The notes under the pieces: model-generated | Databases searched by the model: none | What the model saw: the letters and a program-made list of their open reading frames with translations, nothing else | Told to the model about the DNA's origin: nothing | Assembly (NCBI GenBank): GCA_963764695.1 | Contig: CAVXTW010000003.1 | Span: 496,001-560,000, forward strand | Source: DATFRY01 sp963764695 | GTDB lineage: Bacteria; Myxococcota_A; Polyangia; Haliangiales; Haliangiaceae | Direction of reading: 5' to 3' | DNA: 64,000 nucleotides | Shown: piece after piece, positions 39,209 through 52,777 of the stretch | Numbering within the stretch: position 1 is the first letter of the stretch | Layout of the letters: every line of letters starts with the position of its first letter | Position numbers and translations under genes: made by a program

Positions 39209-39260
39209 CGTACACGTACTCGTACACGTACTCGTGCGCGTGCACGTGCACGTGCACGTC
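39209..39260. repeat. Intergenic short tandem repeats (CGTACACGTACT)2 and GTGCAC run
   Basis: Two copies of a 12-base unit (39209-39232) followed by an alternating purine/pyrimidine run based on GTGCAC (39233-39260), between the protease start and the korB 3' end. Self-complementary, so it can form cruciforms or Z-DNA. Confidence 0.6.
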
Positions 39261-39289
39261 TTTCTTTGGTGCTCAGCGACCAGACGCGG

Positions 39290-42223
<2,934 letters not shown>

Positions 42224-42309
42224 GTCGTGCTGTATTATCCCAGGAAGCAGGCGCGTCGGGGATTGCCGACGGCAGGTAAGCGAGGCACAGCGACGGGTGC
42301 GTCAACCTC

Positions 42310-42338
42310 TTGCCGATGCGGACCAGCTCCGGTATACA
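42310..42338 (+). promoter_or_regulatory. Promoter of tRNA-Arg
   Basis: -35 TTGCCG (42310-42315), 17-base spacer, -10 TATACA (42333-42338), twelve bases before the tRNA. Close to the sigma-70 consensus, as expected for a tRNA gene. Confidence 0.6.
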
Positions 42339-42350
42339 CCCTCTTGTCTC

Positions 42351-42426
<76 letters not shown>

Positions 42427-42433
42427 GGTTCCC

Positions 42434-43225
42434 TTGCCCAAACCGCTGGCCGAAATCGTGCTCGAAGAGGGGCTCGCAACAGCCGCCTCGGTCGAGCGCG
42501 CAGCGGTTGCGGCCGATCGCGATGGCACGCCGCTGGTGTGTGCACTGGTGCGTGAGTGCGGTATCGACGAGGTCGCGCTGCTGGCCGCGCTTCGCCGCCA
42601 CGTCCGGGTAGCGACCGGCGACCCGGCGACGGTGTCGCCTGAACCGGAGGCGGTGAGAGAGCTCCAGCGAGACGTGTGCCGCCGGCAAAGAGTGGCACCG
42701 CTTTCCGTGTCGTCGTACGGCGGCGGCGGGCGCGTGCTCCGGCTGGCCATGGCCGATCCAACCGACGCGGTCGCCGTGGCCGAGGTCGAGCACGTCACCG
42801 GGTGCCAGGTCGAGCCGGTCTTGATGACGGTGTCGGCGGTCGAGGAGCTGGTCGAGAAGACCTACCGGGCGCTCGTGACCGAGGTCATCAAGCGCGGGGG
42901 CGGAGCCGGCGAGCTGCACGCGGTCCAGAGCCGCGCCGGCGAGTCCGGGTCGTTCGAGCTGCGCGCCGATGCGGCGGATTCCGAGCGGGCCGCCGGCCGG
43001 ACCGCTCCGCGCCCCCCGGGCGGGGTGGGCAGGCACCCCGGCGCCGACGGCCCGGTCACGATGCCGTTTCACAAGCTGTCGGATGAGGCGGATGTCGAGA
43101 CCCGCCTGCGCGCCCTGGTCAACGTGCTCCTGGCCCGGCGCCTGGTCACGGACGACGAGCTGGAGGACGAAGTGCGCCAGCTCATGCGGCGAGACGGCGA
43201 CGGCGGCGACAACGGCGACGGCTAG
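42434..43225 (+). CDS. GspE N-terminal (MshEN)-like domain protein
   Basis: 263 residues from a TTG start ten bases after the tRNA. The first ~150 residues match the type II secretion ATPase N-terminal domain pattern (LAEIVLEEGLATAASVERAA; VLRLAMADPTDAVAVAEVEH), which in GspE/PilB-like proteins binds c-di-GMP or partner proteins. No ATPase domain follows; the tail is Gly/Arg/Pro-rich and ends with a charged helix (LVNVLLARRLVTDDELEDEV). It is probably a stand-alone regulatory module. The lack of its own promoter suggests readthrough from the tRNA promoter. Confidence 0.65.
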   Translation: MPKPLAEIVLEEGLATAASVERAAVAADRDGTPLVCALVRECGIDEVALLAALRRHVRVATGDPATVSPEPEAVRELQRDVCRRQRVAPLSVSSYGGGGRVLRLAMADPTDAVAVAEVEHVTGCQVEPVLMTVSAVEELVEKTYRALVTEVIKRGGGAGELHAVQSRAGESGSFELRADAADSERAAGRTAPRPPGGVGRHPGADGPVTMPFHKLSDEADVETRLRALVNVLLARRLVTDDELEDEVRQLMRRDGDGGDNGDG

Positions 43226-43279
43226 CGGCTAGAACTGGCACCGCACCGTCAACGACCGGGCGTTGCACGGCGGATCAGC

Positions 43280-43285
43280 TATAGT
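43280..43285 (+). promoter_or_regulatory. Possible -10 element (TATAGT) of the zinc-ribbon kinase gene
   Basis: TATAGT, nine bases before the GTG at 43295. No Shine-Dalgarno in between. Confidence 0.42.
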
Positions 43286-43294
43286 TGGTCCGCG

Positions 43295-45652
<2,358 letters not shown>

Positions 45653-45664
45653 CCCCGGCGCGGG

Positions 45665-45856
45665 TCAGTCGTCGCGCGGGCCCGGGGTCGGAACCAGGTC
45701 TCTCTCGTAGATGGCGTCGTCCTCCTTGCCGGGCGGCTTCCACGAGCCGCTCCCGCGATGGCTGACCTGGATGCGAATGCGCGCGGAATGAGACGAGCGG
45801 AGCCGAAGCCTGGGTGCGTTCCGGCCACTCCGGTCGCTCCTGGAGGACGAGGCCAT
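45665..45856 (-). CDS. Short hypothetical ORF (uncertain)
   Basis: 63 residues, very basic (Ser/Arg-rich) at the start and acidic at the end (EDDAIYERDLVPTPGPRDD). No ribosome-binding site or family. The final 35 residues have better codon bias than the first half, so the real start may be internal, or it may be the 3' remnant of a lost gene. Confidence 0.25.
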   Translation of the reverse strand: MASSSRSDRSGRNAPRLRLRSSHSARIRIQVSHRGSGSWKPPGKEDDAIYERDLVPTPGPRDD

Positions 45857-45877
45857 GACCCTACATTACATGTATGG

Positions 45878-46267
45878 TCAGCAAGAGCGCAACTTTCCCG
45901 GGACTTCGGCGATTCCGCGATTGCTATGATTCTTCGCATGGGGCGCTCTCATCGACCGCGGGGTCCACGACACCGCACGTCGGTCTGGCAGCCAGAGCCG
46001 CTGCACCTGCCGATCGATCGGCGGGAACGCGAGCCGGAAGCAGACCGCAGGAACAGACACCCGATGGAGGAGGACGAGCTCGATCGTGGGCTCGGCCGGC
46101 CCGGACCAGTCGACGATGATGTCGGCGGCAATCGCGTCATCGTGATCGATCTCGGTTAGCGGAGGGCGGCCCGAAGGGCCAACCGACGGTATGTCTGTAG
46201 CGGGCGACGTGCTCGCCGAATGAACAGGGAGTCGGGCGGTCGGAGGGCGGCCCGATCGAAGGGCCAC
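45878..46267 (-). CDS. Hypothetical protein (uncertain)
   Basis: 129 residues. The middle part (EIDHDDAIAADIIVDWSGPA through FRLAFPPIDRQVQRLWLPD) has a G/C third-position preference and an alternating hydrophobic pattern like a real beta-rich domain, whereas the first 38 residues translate the duplicated hairpin element and are unlikely to be genuine. No recognisable start signal. Not recognised. Confidence 0.35.
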   Translation of the reverse strand: MALRSGRPPTARLPVHSASTSPATDIPSVGPSGRPPLTEIDHDDAIAADIIVDWSGPAEPTIELVLLHRVSVPAVCFRLAFPPIDRQVQRLWLPDRRAVSWTPRSMRAPHAKNHSNRGIAEVPGKLRSC

Positions 46268-46283
46268 AGGGGGAGGGCGGCGG

Positions 46284-47414
46284 GTGCGCTACCACGTATT
46301 CATCGAGGGGAGCCGCGATACCACGCCGGCCGGGGTCGAGATCCTGGCCACCACGCTCGGACAGCGCTACGGCATGTCCCCGCCGGCGGTGATGCGCCAG
46401 CTCAAGGAGGGTCGATTCTGCGCCCGCGCGTCGCTCGACCTGCCGGCGGCGCAGCGCCTCGTCGTCGAGCTGGAGTCGCTCGGCGCGCACGCGAGCCTGG
46501 TCGGCGACGGAGGGCCCACGCCGCTGGGCCCGCGCTACGAGTCGGGGCTGGCCGCGGCCCTCGACCATCGTCACGGCGACGTGAACCTCGGCGCGCTCGA
46601 CCCGGAGGAGCGGACCGACACAGGCTGGCAGCTGACCTCCGTCAACGGCGCCGACGGCGACAGCGCGCCGACCATCTCCCGGCCGCCGGCCGGGGCGACC
46701 ACCCTGCCCGGCTGGTCCGCCGGGACGCCGCCTCGAGGCGGGCCGCCGCCGGTTCCGGCCGTCTCGCAGCGACAGGCGTCCCCGGGGAGCGCGCCGCCGC
46801 CGGTCGGCCCGCCACCGCCGATCTTCACCGCGCCGTCGCCGGCCCTGGCGCCGATGCTGGCGGCCGACGCGCCGACGATGCCCGGGCACGATCTGGATCA
46901 GCCCGGCCACGATCCGTTCCAGCCACCCGACGCCGCCAGCAATGCGTCGCTCGAGCTGGATGACAAGCCCACGCGCGTGCTCGCGGTGACGCCGCGGCCG
47001 CCGCCATCGCGCAGCGAGCCGCAGGGCGTGATCGCCGGCGCGACCTACCGCCGCCCTTCGCTGGCAACCAGCGTGGGCGACAACCTGGCCGACTCGCCGC
47101 GCGCGCGCTTCGCCGCCGGGCTCGCGCTGGCCTTCATCGTCGGGCTGCTGCCCGCCATCGGCTTCGCCTGGAGTCGCTCCGACTCGGCCTACGATGACAT
47201 CCGCGCCCAGCTGCAGGCCGACTACGCCGCCGCCGACACGCCGGAGCGCTGGGCCACCCTGCCCGCCGTGCGCGACGACGCCGTCGCCCTGGCCCACGCG
47301 CGCCAGCGGCGGCTCGCCATCTCGAGCTGTCTCATCTGGCTCGCGGCTGCCGGCGCCGTGGCGTTCGTCTGGTTCCGCGTCATCGACTGGCCGCGCGGAC
47401 CCGAACCGGCGTAG
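46284..47414 (+). CDS. Membrane protein with Pro-rich middle, unknown function
   Basis: 376 residues from GTG preceded by a GGGGGAGGG-type Shine-Dalgarno. The N-terminal ~75 residues (VEILATTLGQRYGMSPPAVMR, then LPAAQRLVVELESLGAHASL) resemble the small alpha/beta domain of L7/L12-like or helper proteins seen in other myxobacterial Pro-rich membrane proteins; this is my reading, not a confirmed family. A 170-residue Pro/Ala linker then leads to two membrane helices (AAGLALAFIVGLLPAIGFAW and SSCLIWLAAAGAVAFVWFRV) separated by a helical loop. Convergent with tatC. Confidence 0.62.
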   Translation: MRYHVFIEGSRDTTPAGVEILATTLGQRYGMSPPAVMRQLKEGRFCARASLDLPAAQRLVVELESLGAHASLVGDGGPTPLGPRYESGLAAALDHRHGDVNLGALDPEERTDTGWQLTSVNGADGDSAPTISRPPAGATTLPGWSAGTPPRGGPPPVPAVSQRQASPGSAPPPVGPPPPIFTAPSPALAPMLAADAPTMPGHDLDQPGHDPFQPPDAASNASLELDDKPTRVLAVTPRPPPSRSEPQGVIAGATYRRPSLATSVGDNLADSPRARFAAGLALAFIVGLLPAIGFAWSRSDSAYDDIRAQLQADYAAADTPERWATLPAVRDDAVALAHARQRRLAISSCLIWLAAAGAVAFVWFRVIDWPRGPEPA

Positions 47415-47422
47415 GCCGCCGG

Positions 47423-48414
47423 CTACTCGGCGTCGGGCGCGGGGTCGTCCGGTGCAGGTCCGGCCGCGGCGGCGGCCCGCTCGGCGGCGGCGCGGCGGCG
47501 GTGGACCAGGTAGGCCAGCAGGATGGAGGCGTTGTAGAGGACGATCATCGGCAGGGCCATCATCACCTGCGAGATGATGTCCGGCCCGGGCGTGAGCATC
47601 GCCGCGATCACGAAGGCCAGGACGATGAACCAGCGGTTGAAGCGCCACAGGCTGCGGTGGGTGACGGCGCCGGCCAGGGCCAGAAACAGGATCAGGAGCG
47701 GCAGCTCGAAGACCAGGCCGAACGCGAGCAGGAGCTTCTTGACGAAGCCGAGGTACGCGTCCATGCCGAGCAGCGGCTGCAGCGCGATCGCGTCGGCCAG
47801 CGAGTACTCGACGCCGAGGCCGCGCTGCAGGTCGGCCAGGTTGTTGGTCGAGTAGTTGAGGAAGAAGCCGTAGGCCGCCGGCAGAACGAAGTGGTAGCAG
47901 AACACCGCGCCGCCGATGAACAGGATCGCCGACGAGATGGCGAACCCGACCCCGTAGCGCCGCTCGTGGCGGTACAGGCCCGGCGCGACGAACAGCCACA
48001 GCTGGTGGAAGATGGCCGGCGAGGCGACGAAGATGCCGCCCCACAGCGAGACCGAGAGGTAGACCCAGAACGGCTCGGTCAGCGAGTTGAAGTAGAGCAC
48101 CGGCTTGCCGAGCGACGCGTTGCCGATCCCGACCTGCTGCCACACGTCGACAAGCGGCCGGGCCAGGAGCACGAACAGCTCCTGCTTGAAGGCGAACGCG
48201 ATCAGAAAGCCGACCAGCAGCGCGGCGATGGCGTTGCGCAGCCGGATGCGCAGCTCGCGCAGGTGCTCGAGGAACGGCATGCGCGAGTCCTCGAGCTCGT
48301 CGCCCGGCCCGGGCGGCTCCGGCGGCGGAGGAGCGGCGGCGGCAGCGCGATCTCGGCGTCCCCGGCGGGCACCGGGAGGCGCACGATCTTGGTGTCGTCC
48401 GGCTCCTCAGCCAT
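47423..48414 (-). CDS. tatC: Sec-independent protein translocase TatC, apparent frameshift in N-terminal extension
   Basis: TatC core with six membrane helices: MPFLEHLRELRIRLRNAI at the start, FYFNSLTEP-like LYFNSLTEPFWVYLSVS, FIVLAFVIAAMLTPGPD and QVMMALPMIVLYNASILLA are hallmarks. The core frame begins at ATG 48280, but an in-register ATG at 48414, overlapping the end of the TatB gene, begins MAEEPDDTKIVRLPVP. One missing base in a Pro/Ala run near 48330 would join them into a 330-residue protein (EPPGPGDELEDSRMPFLEHL). TatC receives Tat signal peptides; the window encodes probable Tat substrates (M24 peptidase, Mo enzyme). Confidence 0.9.
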
Positions 48415-48910
48415 GGGGCGGGTCGTCGACCTTGGAGCGAGGCGGCGACGGGCGCGGATCGGGCCGCGCGTCGGCCGGAGCCGCGCCGGCCTGCGCAACC
48501 GGGCTCTGCTTGGCCACGGTGCCGGCGGCCGGGACGATCGAGGGCGGCCCCATCGCGGAGTCGCCCGCCGGTGCAGACGCGGCCGCTGCCGACGCGGCCG
48601 CGGACGCATCGCCCGCCGCGGCATCCGTCGAGGCGGCCGAGGTCCCCGGCAAGGTCGTCCCTGCTGGACGCGCCGTCGTCCGCGTGGCGAAGCGCAGCGG
48701 ATCGTCGCGCAGCGCGCTCCTCAGCTCGCGAACTGCCTCGCCCAGCTTCTCGTCCTGCTCGAGCGTGGACTGCAGCTCCTGCGAGTGGCGCCGGAAGTCG
48801 CGGATGCCCTTGCCGATCGCCTTGGCCGCCTGAGGCAGCTTGTCGGGGCCGACCACCAGGAGGGCCACGACCAGGATGAGCAGGAGCTCGCCCATGCCCA
48901 TGCCGAACAT
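48407..48910 (-). CDS. tatB: Twin-arginine translocase TatA/TatB-type subunit
   Basis: 167 residues. One membrane helix right at the N-terminus (MFGMGMGELLLILVVALLVV), the hinge GPDKLPQAAKAIGKGIRDFR, an amphipathic helix, then a disordered Pro/Ala tail. The FGxGxxEL start and GPDKLP are shared by TatA and TatB; the length and long tail favour TatB, but a bifunctional subunit cannot be excluded. Co-directional with, and overlapping, tatC. The ATG is six bases after a TATGCT -10. Confidence 0.88.
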   Translation of the reverse strand: MFGMGMGELLLILVVALLVVGPDKLPQAAKAIGKGIRDFRRHSQELQSTLEQDEKLGEAVRELRSALRDDPLRFATRTTARPAGTTLPGTSAASTDAAAGDASAAASAAAASAPAGDSAMGPPSIVPAAGTVAKQSPVAQAGAAPADARPDPRPSPPRSKVDDPPHG

Positions 48911-48916
48911 GCGCGC

Positions 48917-48945
48917 AGCATAGCTCGGATGGTACGGCGCGTCAC
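48917..48945 (-). promoter_or_regulatory. Promoter of the tat operon
   Basis: -35-like GTGACG (48940-48945), 17-base spacer, -10 TATGCT (48917-48922), six bases, ATG. The -35 overlaps the stop codon of the inositol monophosphatase gene. Confidence 0.55.
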
Positions 48946-49787
48946 TCCGCTGGCCGGTCCGGCTCCGCGCTGCCGATGGCGCGCACCTCGGCCAGCAGAT
49001 CGAGGGCCGCGCCGTGCATGAGCCCGTTGGTGGCCAGCACCGCCCCGGCCGGCGGGCGCAGCTCGTCGCCCAGGACGTCGGTGACGCGGCCTCCTGCCTC
49101 CTCGACAAGCAGCGCACCGGCGCACGCGTCCCACGGGCCGAGGTCGTAGCCCCAGTAGAAGCCGTAGGTGCCGTCGGCGGTCATGGCGAAGTCGAGCGCC
49201 GCCGCGCCGCAGCGACGGACGCCGCGCGTGCGCCGGTAGAACGCCTCGAACTGGCGAAAGTTGCTCTTCTCGCCGGCCGGCTTGTCGTACGGAAAGCTGG
49301 TGGCGGCAAGCGACTCGAGCAGGCTCTGGGTTGTCAACACGCGACACGGCGCGCCATCGCGCGTCGTGCCCAGGCCGCGCGCCGCGCACCACTCGGTGCC
49401 GAGCGCCGGCGCCAGGACCACGCCGACCACCGGCCGTCCGCGCTCGCAAAGCCCGATCGACACCGCGAAGAACGGGTGGCCGTGGGCGAAGTTGGTGGTG
49501 CCGTCGATCGGATCGACGTACCAGGCAAGATCCCAGTCCGGCCCGGTGCCGCCCGGCGAGGTGGTCTCCTCGCCGACGACGAGGTGCTTCGGGAACGCGC
49601 GCATCAGCCGCTCGCGCACGAGCTCCTCGCTGCGCAGGTCGTACTCGGTCACCAGATCGACCGGCCCCTTGTTTCGCACCTTCCCGGGCACCCGCCAGCC
49701 GGAGCGGACCAGCGCGCCCGCCTCCGCCGCCACCGCACGCGCCACACCGAGCAACTCGACCAGCTCGCCGCGACCCAGACTTCCCAT
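48942..49787 (-). CDS. Inositol monophosphatase family protein
   Basis: 281 residues. Metal-binding motifs of the FIG superfamily: GEET (about residues 72-75), WYVDPIDGTTNFAHGHPFF (about 88-106) and the C-terminal WDACAGALLVEEAGGRV. It dephosphorylates myo-inositol 1-phosphate or a related sugar phosphate. It is divergent from iolB, with 155 bases between starts, so it may supply free inositol to the catabolic cluster. TACGAT lies six bases before the ATG. Confidence 0.9.
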   Translation of the reverse strand: MGSLGRGELVELLGVARAVAAEAGALVRSGWRVPGKVRNKGPVDLVTEYDLRSEELVRERLMRAFPKHLVVGEETTSPGGTGPDWDLAWYVDPIDGTTNFAHGHPFFAVSIGLCERGRPVVGVVLAPALGTEWCAARGLGTTRDGAPCRVLTTQSLLESLAATSFPYDKPAGEKSNFRQFEAFYRRTRGVRRCGAAALDFAMTADGTYGFYWGYDLGPWDACAGALLVEEAGGRVTDVLGDELRPPAGAVLATNGLMHGAALDLLAEVRAIGSAEPDRPAE

Positions 49788-49793
49788 GGATCG

Positions 49794-49822
49794 ATCGTAC
49801 CAACGCCGCCTCGCGCTGCCAT
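49794..49822 (-). promoter_or_regulatory. Promoter of the inositol monophosphatase gene
   Basis: -35-like ATGGCA (49817-49822), 17-base spacer, -10 TACGAT (49794-49799), six bases, ATG. Leaderless geometry; it faces the iolB promoter. Confidence 0.45.
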
Positions 49823-49905
49823 TCGCGATCCGGTCGCAGGCAGCGACACGGCCCTGTCACCGCGCGGGTGAGCCGGGGCGCGGGGCTCCGCGCAGGAGGC
49901 CGCGA

Positions 49906-49934
49906 TTGACAGAGTCGATCGCGGAACGTAGCGT
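49906..49934 (+). promoter_or_regulatory. Promoter of iolB
   Basis: Consensus -35 TTGACA (49906-49911), 17-base spacer, -10 TAGCGT (49929-49934), eight bases to the GTG start. The strongest example of the leaderless pattern in the window. Confidence 0.65.
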
Positions 49935-49942
49935 TTCTGCGC

Positions 49943-50851
49943 GTGCACTACTCGGCGGAAAACCTGCTCGCGCGCGCGCGGCTCGCGCCGGCGCAGACCG
50001 GCACGATGAACGCGGTGACGCCGGAGTCGGCCGGCTGGACCGACCTGGCGTTCGAGGCGCGCCGGCTCACGCGCGGGCAGAGCTGGGCGGGAGACACCGG
50101 CGAGCGCGAGGCCGCGCTGGTCCTGCTCGGCGGTGTCTGCGGCGTGACGTCGAACCGAGGCGAGTGGCCGCGCATCGGGCGCCGGCCCGACGTCTTCTCC
50201 GGCATGCCGTGGGCGCTCTACCTGCCGCGCGGCAGCCGGTTCGAGCTGCGCGCCGAGAGCGAAAGTGTCGACGTGGCGCTGGCCAGCGCGCCGACCGATC
50301 GCGATCACCAGGCGCGCCTCGTCACGCCGGCCGACGTGGCCATCGAGATCCGCGGCGGCGGCACCAACACGCGCCAGATAAACGGCATCCTGCCGCCCGG
50401 CTTCGACTGCCACCGCCTCGTCTGCGTCGAGGTCTACACGCCCAGCGGCAACTGGTCGAGCTATCCGCCGCACAAGCACGACGTGCACCGCGCCGAGGGC
50501 GGCGCGCTGGTCGAGGCCGACCTCGAGGAGATCTACTTCTATCGGATGGCGCGCGCGGGCGGACACGCGGTGCAGCGGGTCTACTCGCCGGAGCGCGGGC
50601 TGGACGCCACCATGACCGCGCGCGACGGCGACGTGGTGCTGGTGCCGTTCGGCTACCACCCGGTCAGCGCCGCCTACGGCTACGACTGCTACTACCTCAA
50701 CTTCCTGGCCGGGTCGGCCCAGTCGCTGGCCTGCACCGACGACCCGGAGCACGCCTGGGTCAAGGGCACCTGGCGCGACACCGACCCGCGCGTGCCGATG
50801 GTGACCCACGCGATGGAGGAGGCGGCGGCCGGGTCGGCGCGGTCGCGATGA
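49943..50851 (+). CDS. iolB: 5-deoxy-glucuronate isomerase (IolB)
   Basis: 302 residues, normal length. Cupin-like isomerase: NGILPPGFDCHRLVCVEVYT and WSSYPPHKHDVHR carry the metal-binding His residues, with the EEIYFYRM Glu following; DGDVVLVPFGYHPVSAAYGY is the family C-terminal motif. Converts 5-deoxy-D-glucuronate to 2-deoxy-5-keto-D-gluconate (DKG) in inositol breakdown. GTG start fixed by the promoter; overlaps iolC by four bases (ATGA). Confidence 0.93.
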   Translation: MHYSAENLLARARLAPAQTGTMNAVTPESAGWTDLAFEARRLTRGQSWAGDTGEREAALVLLGGVCGVTSNRGEWPRIGRRPDVFSGMPWALYLPRGSRFELRAESESVDVALASAPTDRDHQARLVTPADVAIEIRGGGTNTRQINGILPPGFDCHRLVCVEVYTPSGNWSSYPPHKHDVHRAEGGALVEADLEEIYFYRMARAGGHAVQRVYSPERGLDATMTARDGDVVLVPFGYHPVSAAYGYDCYYLNFLAGSAQSLACTDDPEHAWVKGTWRDTDPRVPMVTHAMEEAAAGSARSR

Positions 50852-51891
50852 GCGAGCGCGAGGTCGATCGCGATGTCGATCGCGAGCTCGACTTCGACCT
50901 GATCGCGGCCGGACGCAGCTCGATCGACCTCTACTCCAACGACATCGGGACGCCGTTTCCCGACATCACCGGCTTCGCCGCCTTCGTGGGCGGCTGTCCG
51001 ACCAACATCAGTGTCGGCGCGCGCCGGCTGGGCCTGCGCACCGCGCTGCTCACCGCCGTCGGCGACGATCTGGTCGGCGAGTTCGTGCTGCGCTTTCTCG
51101 GCCGCGAGGGCATCGACACTCGCTTCGTGCCGGTCAAGACCGGCTATCGCACAAGCGCCGTGCTGCTCGGCATCGAGCCGCCGGATCGCTTTCCGCTGGT
51201 CTTCTACCGCGACCGCCCGCCGGATCTGGAGCTGTCGATCGACGACGTGCTGGCCGCGCCGCTCGACCGGGCGCGCACGTTCCTGTTCACCGGGACCGGC
51301 CTCACGCGCGATCCGAGCCGCAGCGCCACGCTCCTGGCTGCCGAGCGCGCCCGCCGCGCCGGCGCCACGGTCGTCCTCGACATCGACTTCCGCCCCGACC
51401 AGTGGCACGACCCGCGCGCCTTCGGCGTGGCGGTGCGCGGCGCGCTGCCGCTGTGCGACATCGCCATCGGCACCGAGTCGGAGGTAAAGGCGGTCGTGCT
51501 CGAGCGCACCGCCGACGTGGCGGTCGCCCACTCGCAGATCTCCGGCGCCGAGGTGGGCGGAGATCTCGACCGCGCCGTGGTCGCGGTGCTGGAGCGCGGC
51601 CCGGGCGCGCTGGTGGTCAAGCGCGGCCCCGGCGGCGCCACGGTGCATCTGATCGGGCAGCCGCCCATCGTCGCGGCCCCCTTCCCGGTCGAGCCGGTCA
51701 ACGTGCTCGGCGCCGGCGACGCCTTCGCAGCCGGGTTCCTCTACGGCCACCTGCGCGGCTGGGACTGGCAGCGCAGCGCGCGCATGGGCAACGCCTGCGG
51801 CGCCATCGTGGTGACCCGCCACGGCTGCGCCAACTTCATGCCGACCGAGCGCGAGGCCCTCGACTTCATCGCCGGCCGCGGCGGCTTCTGA
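50848..51891 (+). CDS. iolC: 5-dehydro-2-deoxygluconokinase (IolC)
   Basis: 347 residues. PfkB-family sugar kinase: substrate-side GGCPTNISVGARRLGLRTAL, and the C-terminal anion hole/catalytic motif PVNVLGAGDAFAAGFLYGHL with the GAGD Asp base. Phosphorylates DKG to DKG-6-phosphate. The N-terminal 15 residues are an Asp/Arg-rich repeat (VDRDVDREL). Coupled to iolB by overlap. The enzyme after this step in the window is the Cgl0159-type aldolase-fold protein. Confidence 0.93.
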   Translation: MSEREVDRDVDRELDFDLIAAGRSSIDLYSNDIGTPFPDITGFAAFVGGCPTNISVGARRLGLRTALLTAVGDDLVGEFVLRFLGREGIDTRFVPVKTGYRTSAVLLGIEPPDRFPLVFYRDRPPDLELSIDDVLAAPLDRARTFLFTGTGLTRDPSRSATLLAAERARRAGATVVLDIDFRPDQWHDPRAFGVAVRGALPLCDIAIGTESEVKAVVLERTADVAVAHSQISGAEVGGDLDRAVVAVLERGPGALVVKRGPGGATVHLIGQPPIVAAPFPVEPVNVLGAGDAFAAGFLYGHLRGWDWQRSARMGNACGAIVVTRHGCANFMPTEREALDFIAGRGGF

Positions 51892-51904
51892 TCGGCCCTG
51901 GTCC

Positions 51905-52561
51905 TCAGGGGCAGTCGCGGTTGCAGGCCAGGATGTCGCCGGGGCAGCTCAGCTGCTCCCCCTCGCAGCGCTCGAAGGCGCAGTTGTTGGCGCCGGCGCA
52001 GTCGAGCAGGCAGGACGCGCCGCCGGTGCACTCGACCCTGTCGCAGTTGTTGGCACCGGTGCAGTCGATCTCGCACGCGCCCTCGCGGCAGCGCGGCCGG
52101 CACTCGTTGACGTCGCTGCAGTCGATCGCGCACGAGGCGCCGCGCTCGCAGCGCGGCTCGCACGTGCCCTCGGTCGCGGCGCAGTCGAGCGCGCAGTCGC
52201 ACTCCTCGTGGTTGCAGTTGAGACGGCAGTTGTTGCCGCCGCCGCACGTCTGGGTGCAGCAGCCGCTGCCGCACGTCATGCAGGTGTCGCTGCATTCCGG
52301 CGGCGCGGCGTCCGGCTCGCCCGGATCGGGGGACGCGTCGGGCGGAGTCGGGGCTGCGTCCGGGTCAGCACCCGGATCCGGGTCCGGCTCGGTTGCGCCT
52401 GCGTCGTCCTGGGCGCCGCCGCCCCCGAATCCGGCGTCCGGGGTCGCCGAGCCGCCGCCGCCGCCCTCGCCATCGCGGAAGACATCGCCGTCCATCCACA
52501 GACTGCAGGCGGCCGGCGCCAGGAGCGCGATGAGAAGGGCGCGGGCCGACCGTCGAAGCAC
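51905..52561 (-). CDS. Lipoprotein with a regular cysteine array
   Basis: 218 residues from GTG 52561. Signal peptide LLIALLAPAAC, an Asp/Pro/Ala-rich linker, then about 120 residues containing roughly 28 Cys in a strikingly regular CX3C-X5-CX3C-X5 pattern (TCEPRCERGASCAIDC, ECRPRCREGACEIDC, CDRVECTGGASCLLDC). It would be held entirely by disulfides, like a small beta-helix or stacked-loop adhesin. Not recognised as a named family. Situated between iolC and the sirtuin gene, on the opposite strand. Confidence 0.72.
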   Translation of the reverse strand: MLRRSARALLIALLAPAACSLWMDGDVFRDGEGGGGGSATPDAGFGGGGAQDDAGATEPDPDPGADPDAAPTPPDASPDPGEPDAAPPECSDTCMTCGSGCCTQTCGGGNNCRLNCNHEECDCALDCAATEGTCEPRCERGASCAIDCSDVNECRPRCREGACEIDCTGANNCDRVECTGGASCLLDCAGANNCAFERCEGEQLSCPGDILACNRDCP

Positions 52562-52765
52562 GGCCGAGGGGCCTGCGATTCGCGTGCCCGGCCAGGTACG
52601 ACGCTCACCGCGCCGCCGACTCTGCGATCGACCGGAGTTGGGTCGCGGCCAGGCGACCTCATCGGGCCGGATCGCTGATGCGGGGCGAGGCGCGGCGTCC
52701 CGCCCGTGCGCCCGCGCCTCGCTGCGCAAGGATCGTACGACGTGCCGCTCGCACCGCCGGCGCGA

Positions 52766-52771
52766 TAGGCT
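52766..52771 (+). promoter_or_regulatory. Possible -10 element (TAGGCT) of the sirtuin gene
   Basis: TAGGCT, six bases before the ATG at 52778. No Shine-Dalgarno between. Confidence 0.42.
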
Positions 52772-52777
52772 CCCCGC

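Larger units (their letters stand above)
45653..46283. other. 630-base region without a confident gene
   Basis: Apart from the two uncertain minus-strand ORFs entered separately, it holds two copies of a GGAGGGCGGCCCGA...AGGGCCA element (46160-46181 and 46241-46266), each able to fold into a small hairpin, and a stretch around 45855-45905 that is AT-richer than the surroundings. No transposase, tRNA or repeat array is present. Confidence 0.5.
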
